Positions 1 through 7,567 of a stretch of 40,996 nt of DNA are shown one piece after another. The position numbers and the translations under genes were made by a program. The stretch is from Marinomonas lutimaris (lineage in GTDB: Bacteria; Pseudomonadota; Gammaproteobacteria; Pseudomonadales; Marinomonadaceae), in assembly GCF_019426345.1 (NCBI RefSeq), contig NZ_JAHLLW010000026.1, forward strand, positions 1 to 40,996, given 5' to 3'. Below the pieces are notes generated by a model. It ran no database searches and had not been told where the DNA came from. It saw only the letters and a list, made by a program, of their open reading frames with translations. Each line of letters begins with the position of its first letter. Position 1 is the first letter of the stretch.

Positions 1-204
1 CAAGAACTCAATGTCCCGCTGAACTACTTTTTGTGTGAGGACGACCTAAGTGCTGAACTGGCGTGCTTGATTTCCCGTTTGGACGATACTTCCAAAAAAG
101 CACTAATCATCGAGCTGGAGAAGTTGGAAGACTTAGACTTAGAAAAAGTCGTAGAGCAGCGTGAAAACTCACCTGAGATTGCTATAGATATTAAAAATTT
201 ATAG
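1..204 (+). CDS. XRE-family transcriptional regulator, C-terminal part (5' end outside window)
   Basis: The frame is open from the first base to a TAG at 202-204 and gives 67 residues. It begins QELNVPLNYFLCEDD and continues into an acidic helical tail. A '..LNVPLNYFLCEDDLSAEL..' stretch is typical of what follows the helix-turn-helix in small Cro/CI-type (XRE) repressors, so this is probably the end of such a DNA-binding protein. The HTH itself lies outside the window, so the assignment rests on this tail alone. The gene sits immediately left of an insertion sequence and of the AT-rich defence island, where small XRE regulators are common. What it controls cannot be seen. Confidence 0.6.
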   Translation, partial: QELNVPLNYFLCEDDLSAELACLISRLDDTSKKALIIELEKLEDLDLEKVVEQRENSPEIAIDIKNL

Positions 205-259
205 TTGATGTATCTTGTTTTAAGGTGTTGTAACTGCGGAGGAGGTAAATCTCAATGAC

Positions 260-1770
260 TTAATTAGTCGTCCCTGAAAATCTCTCAACCTATTGAATCT
301 AATGTGTTTTTATAAGATAGTTAATACCTAAATCTTACGATAAATACGCCTTTAGACCTAAAAAGTTGTAGAATGGGTGAGTTTTATGAAGCCTCGTCAG
401 ACAAAGACCATGCCGCAAAAAGATTTGTTCCAACCTCAGCTCGTAGACATCATTAATCCCAATCATCCTTTAGTTCGACTGGCTAAGATCATTGATTGGA
501 ACCTGTTGGATAACGAATTGGGGGCACACTTCTCAACGGTTGGTGTAGCCGCGCTACCAACGCGTCTTATAACGGGGTTACTGTATTTGCAGCACTTGCA
601 TAACTTGTCTGACGAAATGGTATTAGAGCAATGGCTTGAATCGCCTTATTACCAATACTTTTGCGGCGAAACCTTTTTCCAACACAACTTCCCGTGTCAT
701 CTAACCAGTCTTGTAAAATGGCGAAAACGGTTAGGAGAAGAAGGCTGCGAATGGCTGCTTACCCAGACGATACAAGCAGGTCTAAAGCTAAAAGTCATCA
801 AACCAGCGAGCCTAAAACGAGTCGTAGTAGACACCACGGTACAAGAAAAAAACATCACCTTCCCAACCGATGCCAAGCTCTATAACAAGGCTCGACAGCA
901 GCTTATTAAGGTCGCCAAAGAACAAAACATCACGTTAAGACAAACCTATGACTACGCCTGTCATGAGTTAATGCCTAAAATTGGACGTTATGGTCACGCC
1001 AAACAATACAATCGGATGGAAAAAGCGATTAAGCAAGTGAAAGGTTTTTTAGGGCGAGTCCTGCGAGATATTGATAGACAAGTAAAACAACAAGGGTTAA
1101 TGCTCACCCAAAAACAGGAAGACACACTCAACCAAGCTTATCGATTACTAAAACAAAGTCGCCAGAGCAAAAATAAGCTGTACAGCCTACATGAACCCAA
1201 TGTGGACTGTATATCCAAAGGCAAAGCGCATAAACGCTACGAATTTGGTGTGAAAGCCAGTATCGCCGTGACCGCGAAAGAATCCTTTATCGTGGGAGCA
1301 AGAAGCTATCCAGGCAATCCTTATGATGGGCATACGTTAAAAGATCAACTTCAACAAGTTGAAACCCTGACAGGAAAAAAACCAGAAACCTGTTTTGTTG
1401 ACCGAGGGTATAAAGGGTCTGGCGTGGAAGACATTAACGTCTTGATTGCAGGTCAAAAACGCGGAGTCCCTAAGAAAGAGAAGCACTGGATGGGAAGACG
1501 AAACAGTGTAGAACCCATCATAGGGCATCTCAAATCGGATGGAAAACTCAGACGATGCTTCTTAAAAGGAGTACAGGGCGATGCGATCAACGTGATCTTA
1601 AGTGCCTGTGGTCAGAACCTACGTAAGCTACTGAAGTGGCTTTGTTGTACCCCATATTTTGGAGCATTTTTAAGACGATTATGGCTGAAAATAGTTTTCC
1701 CACTAGAAAAACCTAAAAATAGCATGGCGCTTCTTGCCTGAAACGCCATTATTCAGGGACGACTAATTAA
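260..1770 (+). mobile_element. IS5-family insertion sequence, complete
   Basis: One transposase gene is bracketed by perfect 19-bp inverted repeats, TTAATTAGTCGTCCCTGAA at 260-278 and its reverse complement at 1752-1770. The outer 7-8 bases (TTAATTA/TAATTAA) are themselves palindromic, so the exact tip is ambiguous. If the element starts at AGTCG, the 4-bp duplication is AATT (262-265 and 1765-1768), which fits the 4-bp target duplication usual for IS5. If it starts at GTCG, TAATTA is duplicated. Both ends and the transposase are intact, so the copy could still be active. It lies between the XRE gene tail and the 388-residue unknown gene. Confidence 0.85.
386..1741 (+). CDS. IS5-family DDE transposase
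   Basis: This protein cuts and joins the ends of the surrounding insertion sequence. It has an N-terminal InsH/DUF772-type region (about residues 15-115, 'NPNHPLVRLAKIIDW' onwards) and a C-terminal DDE domain. Counted from this start, the catalytic acids are probably D149 (VVVDTT), D339 (CFVDRGYKG) and E376 (RNSVEPIIGHLKSDG). The basic stretch between them suits DNA binding. The frame is also open from a GTG at 377, but the ATG at 386 has a purine-rich GGGTGAG about 5 bases upstream and is preferred. The gene fills most of the element and shows no frameshift or internal stop. No passenger gene is present. Confidence 0.88.
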   Translation: MKPRQTKTMPQKDLFQPQLVDIINPNHPLVRLAKIIDWNLLDNELGAHFSTVGVAALPTRLITGLLYLQHLHNLSDEMVLEQWLESPYYQYFCGETFFQHNFPCHLTSLVKWRKRLGEEGCEWLLTQTIQAGLKLKVIKPASLKRVVVDTTVQEKNITFPTDAKLYNKARQQLIKVAKEQNITLRQTYDYACHELMPKIGRYGHAKQYNRMEKAIKQVKGFLGRVLRDIDRQVKQQGLMLTQKQEDTLNQAYRLLKQSRQSKNKLYSLHEPNVDCISKGKAHKRYEFGVKASIAVTAKESFIVGARSYPGNPYDGHTLKDQLQQVETLTGKKPETCFVDRGYKGSGVEDINVLIAGQKRGVPKKEKHWMGRRNSVEPIIGHLKSDGKLRRCFLKGVQGDAINVILSACGQNLRKLLKWLCCTPYFGAFLRRLWLKIVFPLEKPKNSMALLA

Positions 1771-1850
1771 CCTTGAATTCCATGATTGTTAAAATTATTC
1801 CTAGTTTAAAATAGTTCAGGTTATATATGTCTTCGTATGATTTAAATTTA

Positions 1851-3017
1851 TCAATTGGTGGGGAAGTAGATGATTTCAAATTCCTTCACTATGTCACGAA
1901 CTTTTTTAATGTTCAATTTAATGCGTTTAGTAAGGGTATTATCTATATAGCTTTTTAAATCATCAGACTCACAGTGTGTTTTGTTTTTTTCTCTCCAAAT
2001 ATTAAAGCTATCATTTAAAAAATCAAATTTTTCATAAAGAGATTTTTCAACAAAATCCCTAAAACTATCAAATTCGACTTCATATTCGCGATAATTTATT
2101 TTTTTATAAAGGTGTTCATTTTTTATACAGTATAAGCCAATAAGTAGTGATGAGTAACCATCATATCTAGAGGCCAGATTTTTTCTTGATGGAGGTACAG
2201 ATGTGTATTTGTTGTGTATAGATGTAGCTGAAGTGACGTTCTTAATGTAATTGTCAATATTGTTTTTTTGCAAGTTATCACAGTAATCGAGAACCCTCTG
2301 TCGATATGGCTCTTCTAGCTCTAATATTTTGCTCAATTTGTAGTTGCTGACCAGCTGAACTTCACCTTTATGCTCTTCAAGTACGATGTCAATATATTGA
2401 TATTTCTTATTTGATATTACTAATTCAGGCTTCTTCTGGATAATTTGGCATATATTTTTTTTGTTTTCTTCTAGGCTCTTCATTAAAATAGTGTGAAAAA
2501 TCAAAATGTCGTCAAGCTTGTTATCATACCATAACTTGTCAATGCGAAAGTGCTCGTTAAGTTTTTGTGACCACAAGCATGGCGGCAAAGGTTGCTCATC
2601 TATTTTCTCTATCAGGTATTTAACAGTATTTATTGCTAATGGATACCTATTTGTAAGCGCTTCTCGTGCTTGCCCACTAAGTTCTTCATAACGTTTTCTT
2701 TCGATAACTTGTATAAGAAAATCCTGTTCGTCTAGGAAACGCTCCGTTTGATTATATCCCACCAATGAACCTACCGTAGGTTCTAAGTTTGCTAAATTTG
2801 TCTCATCTTCTACCTCAAGGATATTATCTAAATAAATATGCATTGCTTCCATAAGCTCATGATCTATAGATAAAAATTGAAATCCATCAAATGATGATTC
2901 ATCAGTCTCGAGTACTCGACATTCTACAAGATAGCATAATATATCATGCTGAATTACAGCATCTAATTCATTAAACCATTGATCGACAAGTGGGCCTGAG
3001 TATCGTTTTGAAGTCAT
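1851..3017 (-). CDS. Hypothetical protein, 388 residues, AT-rich
   Basis: I do not recognise this protein. It starts MTSKRYSGPLVDQWFNELD and ends EFEIIYFPTN. There is no signal peptide and no clear membrane segment. It is rich in Leu, Glu, Asp, Lys and Asn, and looks mostly alpha-helical and soluble. The C-terminal third (after about residue 280) is strongly basic and Asn/Lys-rich. I see no Walker motif, nuclease motif or metal-binding cluster. The AT-rich codon use resembles the neighbouring gajAB genes and differs from the housekeeping genes further right, which suggests horizontal transfer. It stands alone: the IS lies downstream and a divergent small gene lies upstream. An accessory or defence role is suggested by location only. 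Confidence 0.6.
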   Translation of the reverse strand: MTSKRYSGPLVDQWFNELDAVIQHDILCYLVECRVLETDESSFDGFQFLSIDHELMEAMHIYLDNILEVEDETNLANLEPTVGSLVGYNQTERFLDEQDFLIQVIERKRYEELSGQAREALTNRYPLAINTVKYLIEKIDEQPLPPCLWSQKLNEHFRIDKLWYDNKLDDILIFHTILMKSLEENKKNICQIIQKKPELVISNKKYQYIDIVLEEHKGEVQLVSNYKLSKILELEEPYRQRVLDYCDNLQKNNIDNYIKNVTSATSIHNKYTSVPPSRKNLASRYDGYSSLLIGLYCIKNEHLYKKINYREYEVEFDSFRDFVEKSLYEKFDFLNDSFNIWREKNKTHCESDDLKSYIDNTLTKRIKLNIKKVRDIVKEFEIIYFPTN

Positions 3018-3072
3018 GTTTAGTCAGAAGTAAAGTAAAAGTAGGGTCATAAATCATCCCCCTAGTCGACCC

Positions 3073-3099
3073 TTGGTGCAAGCTGCTTTTAAATATAAT
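3073..3099 (+). promoter_or_regulatory. Sigma-70-type promoter for the leader peptide and 89-residue gene
   Basis: A perfect -10 hexamer TATAAT lies at 3094-3099, with TTGGTG at 3073-3078 as a plausible -35. The spacer is 15 bases, slightly short. It would start transcripts near 3106, just before a good ribosome site at 3115-3120. Confidence 0.4.
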
Positions 3100-3127
3100 C
3101 TAACTAAGTGCCTTAAGGAGTTAGCTA

Positions 3128-3181
3128 ATGAGCTGCTGCTTCCTGCTAGGTATCCCATCCAATTATCACAATAGATTATGA
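3128..3181 (+). CDS. Possible 17-residue leader peptide
   Basis: ATG at 3128 is preceded by AAGGAG (3115-3120) at an ideal 7-base spacing. It opens MSCCFLLGIPSNYHNRL and stops at TGA 3179-3181, only 7 bases before the ATG of the next gene. The ribosome site of that next gene (ATGAGGT) overlaps this stop. The arrangement suggests translational coupling or a regulatory upstream ORF. The peptide has no homologue I can name. At this length it could also be chance, but the ribosome site is unusually good. Confidence 0.35.
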   Translation: MSCCFLLGIPSNYHNRL

Positions 3182-3188
3182 GGTAAAT

Positions 3189-3458
3189 ATGAAAAAGAAA
3201 ACGATGACACAACAAGGTGCATTTAGAAAAGACAGAAATGCGTTGAGCCGAGCCAAAAAAGAAAACATAACTACCGCTGATATAATTAATAAAATGGCAG
3301 AAACTCATTCTAAACCAAATTCAGCTCAAGCATTTGCAGAAGCAGCTGGTGCTATTATACATGTTGAAGCTAATATGAATAAAGAAACGCCTGTAAACGA
3401 TGCGTTTGAAGCAATTTTAGAAGAGCGTAGAGCCCTCAGAGAAGCTTGTATCTTATAA
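3189..3458 (+). CDS. Hypothetical small protein, 89 residues
   Basis: I do not recognise this protein. The ATG at 3189 has GAGGT about 5 bases upstream, and a promoter with a TATAAT box lies about 90 bases upstream. The first 25 residues are very basic (MKKKTMTQQGAFRKDRN), the middle is Ala-rich (AQAFAEAAGAI), and the end is an acidic-to-basic helix (FEAILEERRALREACIL). That layout suits a small nucleic-acid-binding or protein-binding factor, but this is a guess. It sits between the 388-residue unknown gene and gajB, with the opposite orientation to both, and ends just before a strong hairpin. A separate transcription unit inside the defence island is likely. Confidence 0.6.
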   Translation: MKKKTMTQQGAFRKDRNALSRAKKENITTADIINKMAETHSKPNSAQAFAEAAGAIIHVEANMNKETPVNDAFEAILEERRALREACIL

Positions 3459-3467
3459 AACGATATT

Positions 3468-3503
3468 TCAGGTCTATTGCAGATAAAGTTGCGATAGACC
3501 TGA
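3468..3503 (+). terminator. Hairpin after the 89-residue gene
   Basis: TCAGGTCTATTGC (3468-3480) pairs with GCGATAGACCTGA (3491-3503), a 13-bp stem with one G-U wobble and a 10-base loop. It begins about 10 bases after the stop codon. There is no U-run behind it, so it may be a weak terminator or an mRNA 3'-end stabiliser. Confidence 0.45.
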
Positions 3504-3582
3504 CATTACACCACCGTCTTATTGTTCCTAGCTTAGCCTAGGTCTGATCCATTACATTAATAGGTTAAGAGAAAATAGTTAA

Positions 3583-3672
3583 CTAGAACATTAATGATTT
3601 TTCTAAGTCTTCAAATTTAAAACTGTCGTCTCCAATGTAAGTTATATGCGAATATCTATTTAAGCTAAAGTT
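3583..3672 (-). other. Protein-like open fragment downstream of gajB, possibly a C-terminal remnant
   Basis: Downstream of the gajB stop and in a different frame, 29 open codons end at TAG 3585-3583. They read NFSLNRYSHITYIGDD and then SFKFEDLEKSLMF. The composition looks like real protein and not intergenic noise, but there is no start codon or ribosome site to make it a gene. It may be the eroded C-terminus of a helicase or of another gene lost from this spot. It could also be chance. Confidence 0.25.
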
Positions 3673-3688
3673 TTAACATGATTTTAAG

Positions 3689-5527
3689 TTAACAGAATAC
3701 TTGCAAAAAACGAGAGTATTTTCTATTTTTCACTCCACCCCATGGCATCGTTCGCTGTTGAGGGTAAGATAAAAAAAGAAACCGTTTAGCCCGAGTGAAC
3801 GCTACATATAAATTATTTTTTTCTTGTATAAGTTCAATACCCTTGTTTCTTACAGCACGGTAATCAGGGAATGTTTCATCATCTAACCCAATAACAAATA
3901 CAATATCAAACTCCTGCCCCTTCATTGTATGTACAGTACTAAGGGTTATACCTGTATGCTCTGTCAATGAATGAGTTTGTCCTAATGCCATTGCGTTTTT
4001 AAATTGGTGCAAAGATTTATTGTCTGTTTTCTTAGCATAATTCAACCAATGCTTTATCAGTTCATTGATATCATTGAAAACCATGTTTTTTTCATTTTCA
4101 TCTGCAATAGCTAGTGAGTCTCGAAAGTCAACTAGTAGCCTCTTTAAGTTACTACCGTCATCGCTAACCGAAAGTATTAATCCCAGTATATCCCTAAGCT
4201 CAGTGGGTGTTACTTCCTTTGATATCTGTTCCAAAGAGCAATCTGCCTCAGCTTTAGATCCACATCGCTCAATCAACCTCATTTTATGCAGTCGGTCTTG
4301 TGGATTTAATTTAACCCTTAGAGCTAAATCAAAAGTCTTCATTATCTCAGATTCAAACCTCAATGATCCAGGCGTCATTTTAAAATAATAAGGTATTCCT
4401 TGCTTTTCTAACTCCACTTCAATTTGGTTAAAAACATATTTATTCCTAGCTAAGATTGCAATTTTTTCATAACAAATCTGACCTTCAATATCACTATGAT
4501 ACTTAGAATCAATTAATTTATTTATTTTTTCTATTACAGCTTCTGATTCATTAAACTCGTTCGGGTATGCATTGATCTCAAATATACCTTGCTTAACAAC
4601 TCCCGAAGTATCTTTGGTCTCTGGTATTAATTTATTTGCCGCAGATAAAACAAAATAAGACGAACGATAGTTTTCAGAAAGATTTGTAATTTTTGCGGAA
4701 TAGTCCTTAACGAATCTATCCGTCATATAAGTGGGAGATGATCCATTAAAATGATAGATAGACTGGTTTGAATCTCCAACCATCATGACAGAATCATATT
4801 TGTTACCAGTTAATGCTAGTAAAACCTGGTATTGAGAATTATTTAAATCTTGAGCTTCATCAATACAGATAGCATAAAAACTTCTTCTATATAGACTCGC
4901 AATTTTAGGGAAACGGAAAAATAAGCTATGCACTTTTAGTAAGAGGTCATCAAAATCAATAGCATTTTGATTGTGCAAAATATCTTGATAGTTTTGGTAT
5001 AACAAAACTATATTTTCATCATCTGTATGCAAACCAAGTTTTTGTCCATCATCAATCAATTCTCTTTTTACTTGGGATACATACTCTAAGACTCTATACC
5101 TAAATGCTTTCTGTTCCTTGTTTGATTGAGATCTATAATTTGACTCATAAGATGGAGTCATCGAAATAGCTTCCTCTACCAATTCAAGCCTATCAGTTTC
5201 ATCTTCAAAAATATGGGGCATGGTTGATAAGCCTATTAGAGAACCATGATTCTCTAATACTGATTGGCAAAATCCGTGAAATGTCCCAATAAAAGTTCTC
5301 GATTCAATATTATCAATGTCAGATAGTCGATCTTTTATTTCTGAGCCTGCTTTATTCGTAAAGGTCAAAGCAAGCACTTTTTTGTTGGTCTGCTTAAGGA
5401 GGTGTCGAATTCTCTCTGTCAACACTCTTGTTTTTCCACTTCCAGCGCTTGCTTTGACTAAGATAGCCGTATTCGGACTGAAGACTATTTCCCTTTGCTT
5501 TGCAGATAGCTCTACTTCATTTAACAT
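3689..5527 (-). CDS. gajB: Gabija GajB-like UvrD/Rep-type helicase
   Basis: This is a superfamily 1A helicase/NTPase of 612 residues. Visible motifs are Walker A ASAGSGKT (26-33), motif Ia ALTFTNKA (53-60), GTFHGFC (81-87), motif II IDEAQD (222-227), motif III VGDSNQSIYHFNG (250-262), motif IV LSENYRSS (283-290), motif V VHTMKGQEFD and motif VI LYVAFTRAKR near the end. It starts 3 bases after the gajA stop, and its ribosome site GGAG lies inside the end of gajA, so the two are co-translated. In known Gabija systems GajB binds GajA and senses nucleic-acid ends or phage replication intermediates. It is longer than the founding Bacillus GajB (494 residues). The pairing with a class 2 OLD nuclease supports the call. 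AT-rich, like its partner. Confidence 0.85.
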   Translation of the reverse strand: MLNEVELSAKQREIVFSPNTAILVKASAGSGKTRVLTERIRHLLKQTNKKVLALTFTNKAGSEIKDRLSDIDNIESRTFIGTFHGFCQSVLENHGSLIGLSTMPHIFEDETDRLELVEEAISMTPSYESNYRSQSNKEQKAFRYRVLEYVSQVKRELIDDGQKLGLHTDDENIVLLYQNYQDILHNQNAIDFDDLLLKVHSLFFRFPKIASLYRRSFYAICIDEAQDLNNSQYQVLLALTGNKYDSVMMVGDSNQSIYHFNGSSPTYMTDRFVKDYSAKITNLSENYRSSYFVLSAANKLIPETKDTSGVVKQGIFEINAYPNEFNESEAVIEKINKLIDSKYHSDIEGQICYEKIAILARNKYVFNQIEVELEKQGIPYYFKMTPGSLRFESEIMKTFDLALRVKLNPQDRLHKMRLIERCGSKAEADCSLEQISKEVTPTELRDILGLILSVSDDGSNLKRLLVDFRDSLAIADENEKNMVFNDINELIKHWLNYAKKTDNKSLHQFKNAMALGQTHSLTEHTGITLSTVHTMKGQEFDIVFVIGLDDETFPDYRAVRNKGIELIQEKNNLYVAFTRAKRFLFLSYPQQRTMPWGGVKNRKYSRFLQVFC

Positions 5528-5530
5528 TCG

Positions 5531-7279
5531 TTACTCCTCAACTGCTGATAAGATAGCACTAATTTTATCAAACAATAGCGTAACTTTACTTGGCAGCACA
5601 TCCTCATCCATAGTGATGTGTTCGGCTACAATTGGGCCAAATTTAGTTTTATGTGCAGTCAGGTTCTCGTAAAGAGTATCATCATTAAACCTTTCAACTT
5701 CTAATGCTCTTCTTGGGGCTGCGGCGTTGCGATGTTGTTCATTAGTATATTCATCAAATGAAAGTATCGCCTTTCTGATACTTGCTTGAAATCCATCTAC
5801 AATTAACTGCCGTTCAAAATCATTTCCATTATCTAAGAATATTATAGATTCTGAAAGTAATGCTGTAGGTTTGGCTATTATGAGCTGGCTATTAACTTTA
5901 TCAATTATATGCTGTCCATCTGCATCACTTAGAATCAACGTGGGAATTTTAAGTGACTCAGTAAATCGTAAAAATGGCAAATAACATGTATACCCCCCAA
6001 CACCTATAAAATCGACCCCCATCTCTACAGGAGTTTTACCAAAATATTTCTCGAAAAATATTGGTAATGCTTGCTCTTCCGTTTCTCCCTCAAAAAGGAC
6101 GATCAATTTTGAGAAGAACATCTCACCTCTAGTATTAATAACCTGCCTTTTGATTTTTCGTTCATCCTCAGCAGATAATTGGGTTACATCTATTGCTCCG
6201 ATGTTAATATTTCCTGATTTATAGAAACTTCTGATTTGTTTCAGTTTAGCGGCGGCTGCGATATAAGGAGAATGTGTAGATATGATTTTTTGACCTTCTA
6301 TTTCATTTATCTGTGAGTATAGTTTTTTCTGGGCATTAGGATGCAAGTGCGCTTCAGGTTCTTCAATACATAGAATAGGGAAAAAAACCGAATTATCTGC
6401 AACTGAGTTTCGGTTTAGTAAAGAAATGAATGCCTTCAAAACTAGCAATGAAGACCAACTTCTCGTCCCCATTCCATGATACTCCATAGAAAAGCTATCT
6501 TCGTTATCAGTATAATAAATTGATAGTCCTTTACTTAAGTCTCTAATTTTTTTCGTAAAAGGTGTTAAGTCAATCCCCGCTCCATTACTACCCAAAGCAG
6601 AATCTAGATTCTGTAATGAACTTTTGATATTGGAAAGAATTGGGCTGCTTTCTACCGTCCTTTCATTCAGAGATTGAATCTGTCTTTCAATTGCTAATAT
6701 ATCGTTGGCTGAATATTCAATTTTTGACAGCATCCGTCCTAGGTATGAGTTTTTCACTTTAATGTCTTCAATTATGTCTCTTTGAGCATCCATATAGAAA
6801 AATGGCACCCCATCGAACTTAAAGCTTGATTTGTTGGTTACAGGAATATCAAACCAGTTTATAGTTCCATTATTAAATGCTGGCCATTCAGAAAGGATAA
6901 ATTGCTCTGTTTTATAGGAATTATTGATAGGGTCAAAAGTTACGACAGTTCGCATAGGAACATAGCTATTGGCTTCTGCATCAACACGTAACCGATCAGT
7001 TGTCAGTAAAACTTCCCAATCTTCTGAAAATTCTTCTCCGTCAGAGGGAATAATTAGTAGGTCTATTGTTACTTTCTGGGAGGTTTGATTGCGAAAAATG
7101 AAGAAGTCATCTTGAGATATAAACTGACGGTTGCCCAAAGCAACCTGAATCGCTTTTAGAAATGAAGTTTTACCTGCATTGTTCATCCCTGTTAGAATAG
7201 TTGTTTTTTCCAATTCAACTTCTATATTCTTTAAGCCACGAAAGCCCGAAATACGTACGCTTTTAATTAAAATCCCCAT
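5531..7279 (-). CDS. gajA: Gabija GajA-like OLD-family ATPase/TOPRIM nuclease
   Basis: This is a class 2 OLD nuclease: an ABC-type ATPase followed by a TOPRIM endonuclease domain, 582 residues, close to the founding GajA (578). Seen in order are Walker A GMNNAGKT (31-38), the signature-like GMGTRSWSSLLVLKA (269-283), Walker B LCIEEPEAHLHP (303-314), the switch ISTHSP (333-338), and TOPRIM acids in FEGETEEQ (E398, E401/E402) and LSDADG (D452, D454). In studied Gabija systems GajA nicks DNA when nucleotide pools fall during phage replication. It is the first gene of the pair, with ribosome site AGAGGG before ATG 7279. The AT-rich spacer upstream (7280-7567) probably holds its promoter. I see no loss of catalytic residues. 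Confidence 0.88.
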   Translation of the reverse strand: MGILIKSVRISGFRGLKNIEVELEKTTILTGMNNAGKTSFLKAIQVALGNRQFISQDDFFIFRNQTSQKVTIDLLIIPSDGEEFSEDWEVLLTTDRLRVDAEANSYVPMRTVVTFDPINNSYKTEQFILSEWPAFNNGTINWFDIPVTNKSSFKFDGVPFFYMDAQRDIIEDIKVKNSYLGRMLSKIEYSANDILAIERQIQSLNERTVESSPILSNIKSSLQNLDSALGSNGAGIDLTPFTKKIRDLSKGLSIYYTDNEDSFSMEYHGMGTRSWSSLLVLKAFISLLNRNSVADNSVFFPILCIEEPEAHLHPNAQKKLYSQINEIEGQKIISTHSPYIAAAAKLKQIRSFYKSGNINIGAIDVTQLSAEDERKIKRQVINTRGEMFFSKLIVLFEGETEEQALPIFFEKYFGKTPVEMGVDFIGVGGYTCYLPFLRFTESLKIPTLILSDADGQHIIDKVNSQLIIAKPTALLSESIIFLDNGNDFERQLIVDGFQASIRKAILSFDEYTNEQHRNAAAPRRALEVERFNDDTLYENLTAHKTKFGPIVAEHITMDEDVLPSKVTLLFDKISAILSAVEE

Positions 7280-7567
7280 ATATCCCTCTATAAAGTGAAC
7301 CTGTTCAGAATTACATTTAAGTTTAAATCATCTAACTAATGTAAATAAATTGAAAAATATCTAAGTTATCATATCTTTTTGATATCTATGGGGAAAATAG
7401 TTTTAAAAAGCCTTGGTTGAGCGTCTTTGGCGTTTATGTCTTCGACGTAAACCGTTCTTGATAGCAATTATTATGATAAATCAGCAGCATATATGGATGA
7501 CCTTAAGATTTTTTAGATGAATACTTAACTTCAGCCCTACAATAGCCCTTATAAAAATCTTTGTAAG

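Noticed and set aside
208..258. 16-codon ORF MYLVLRCCNCGGGKSQ after the XRE gene
   Set aside because: The Cys-rich peptide is attractive, but it has no ribosome site, and its GGAGGAGGT codons look like the ribosome site of another start.
7432..7452. Hairpin GTTTATGTC-TTC-GACGTAAAC between gajA and the channel gene
   Set aside because: It has a G-T mismatch and no T-run, and its position does not suit a terminator for either gene. There is no clear role.
7407..7517. Short open stretch reading ALVERLWRL, like the VERLWR motif of IS3-type transposases
   Set aside because: Only six or seven residues match and the rest does not resemble a transposase. It could be a decayed IS3 trace, but the support is too thin to annotate.
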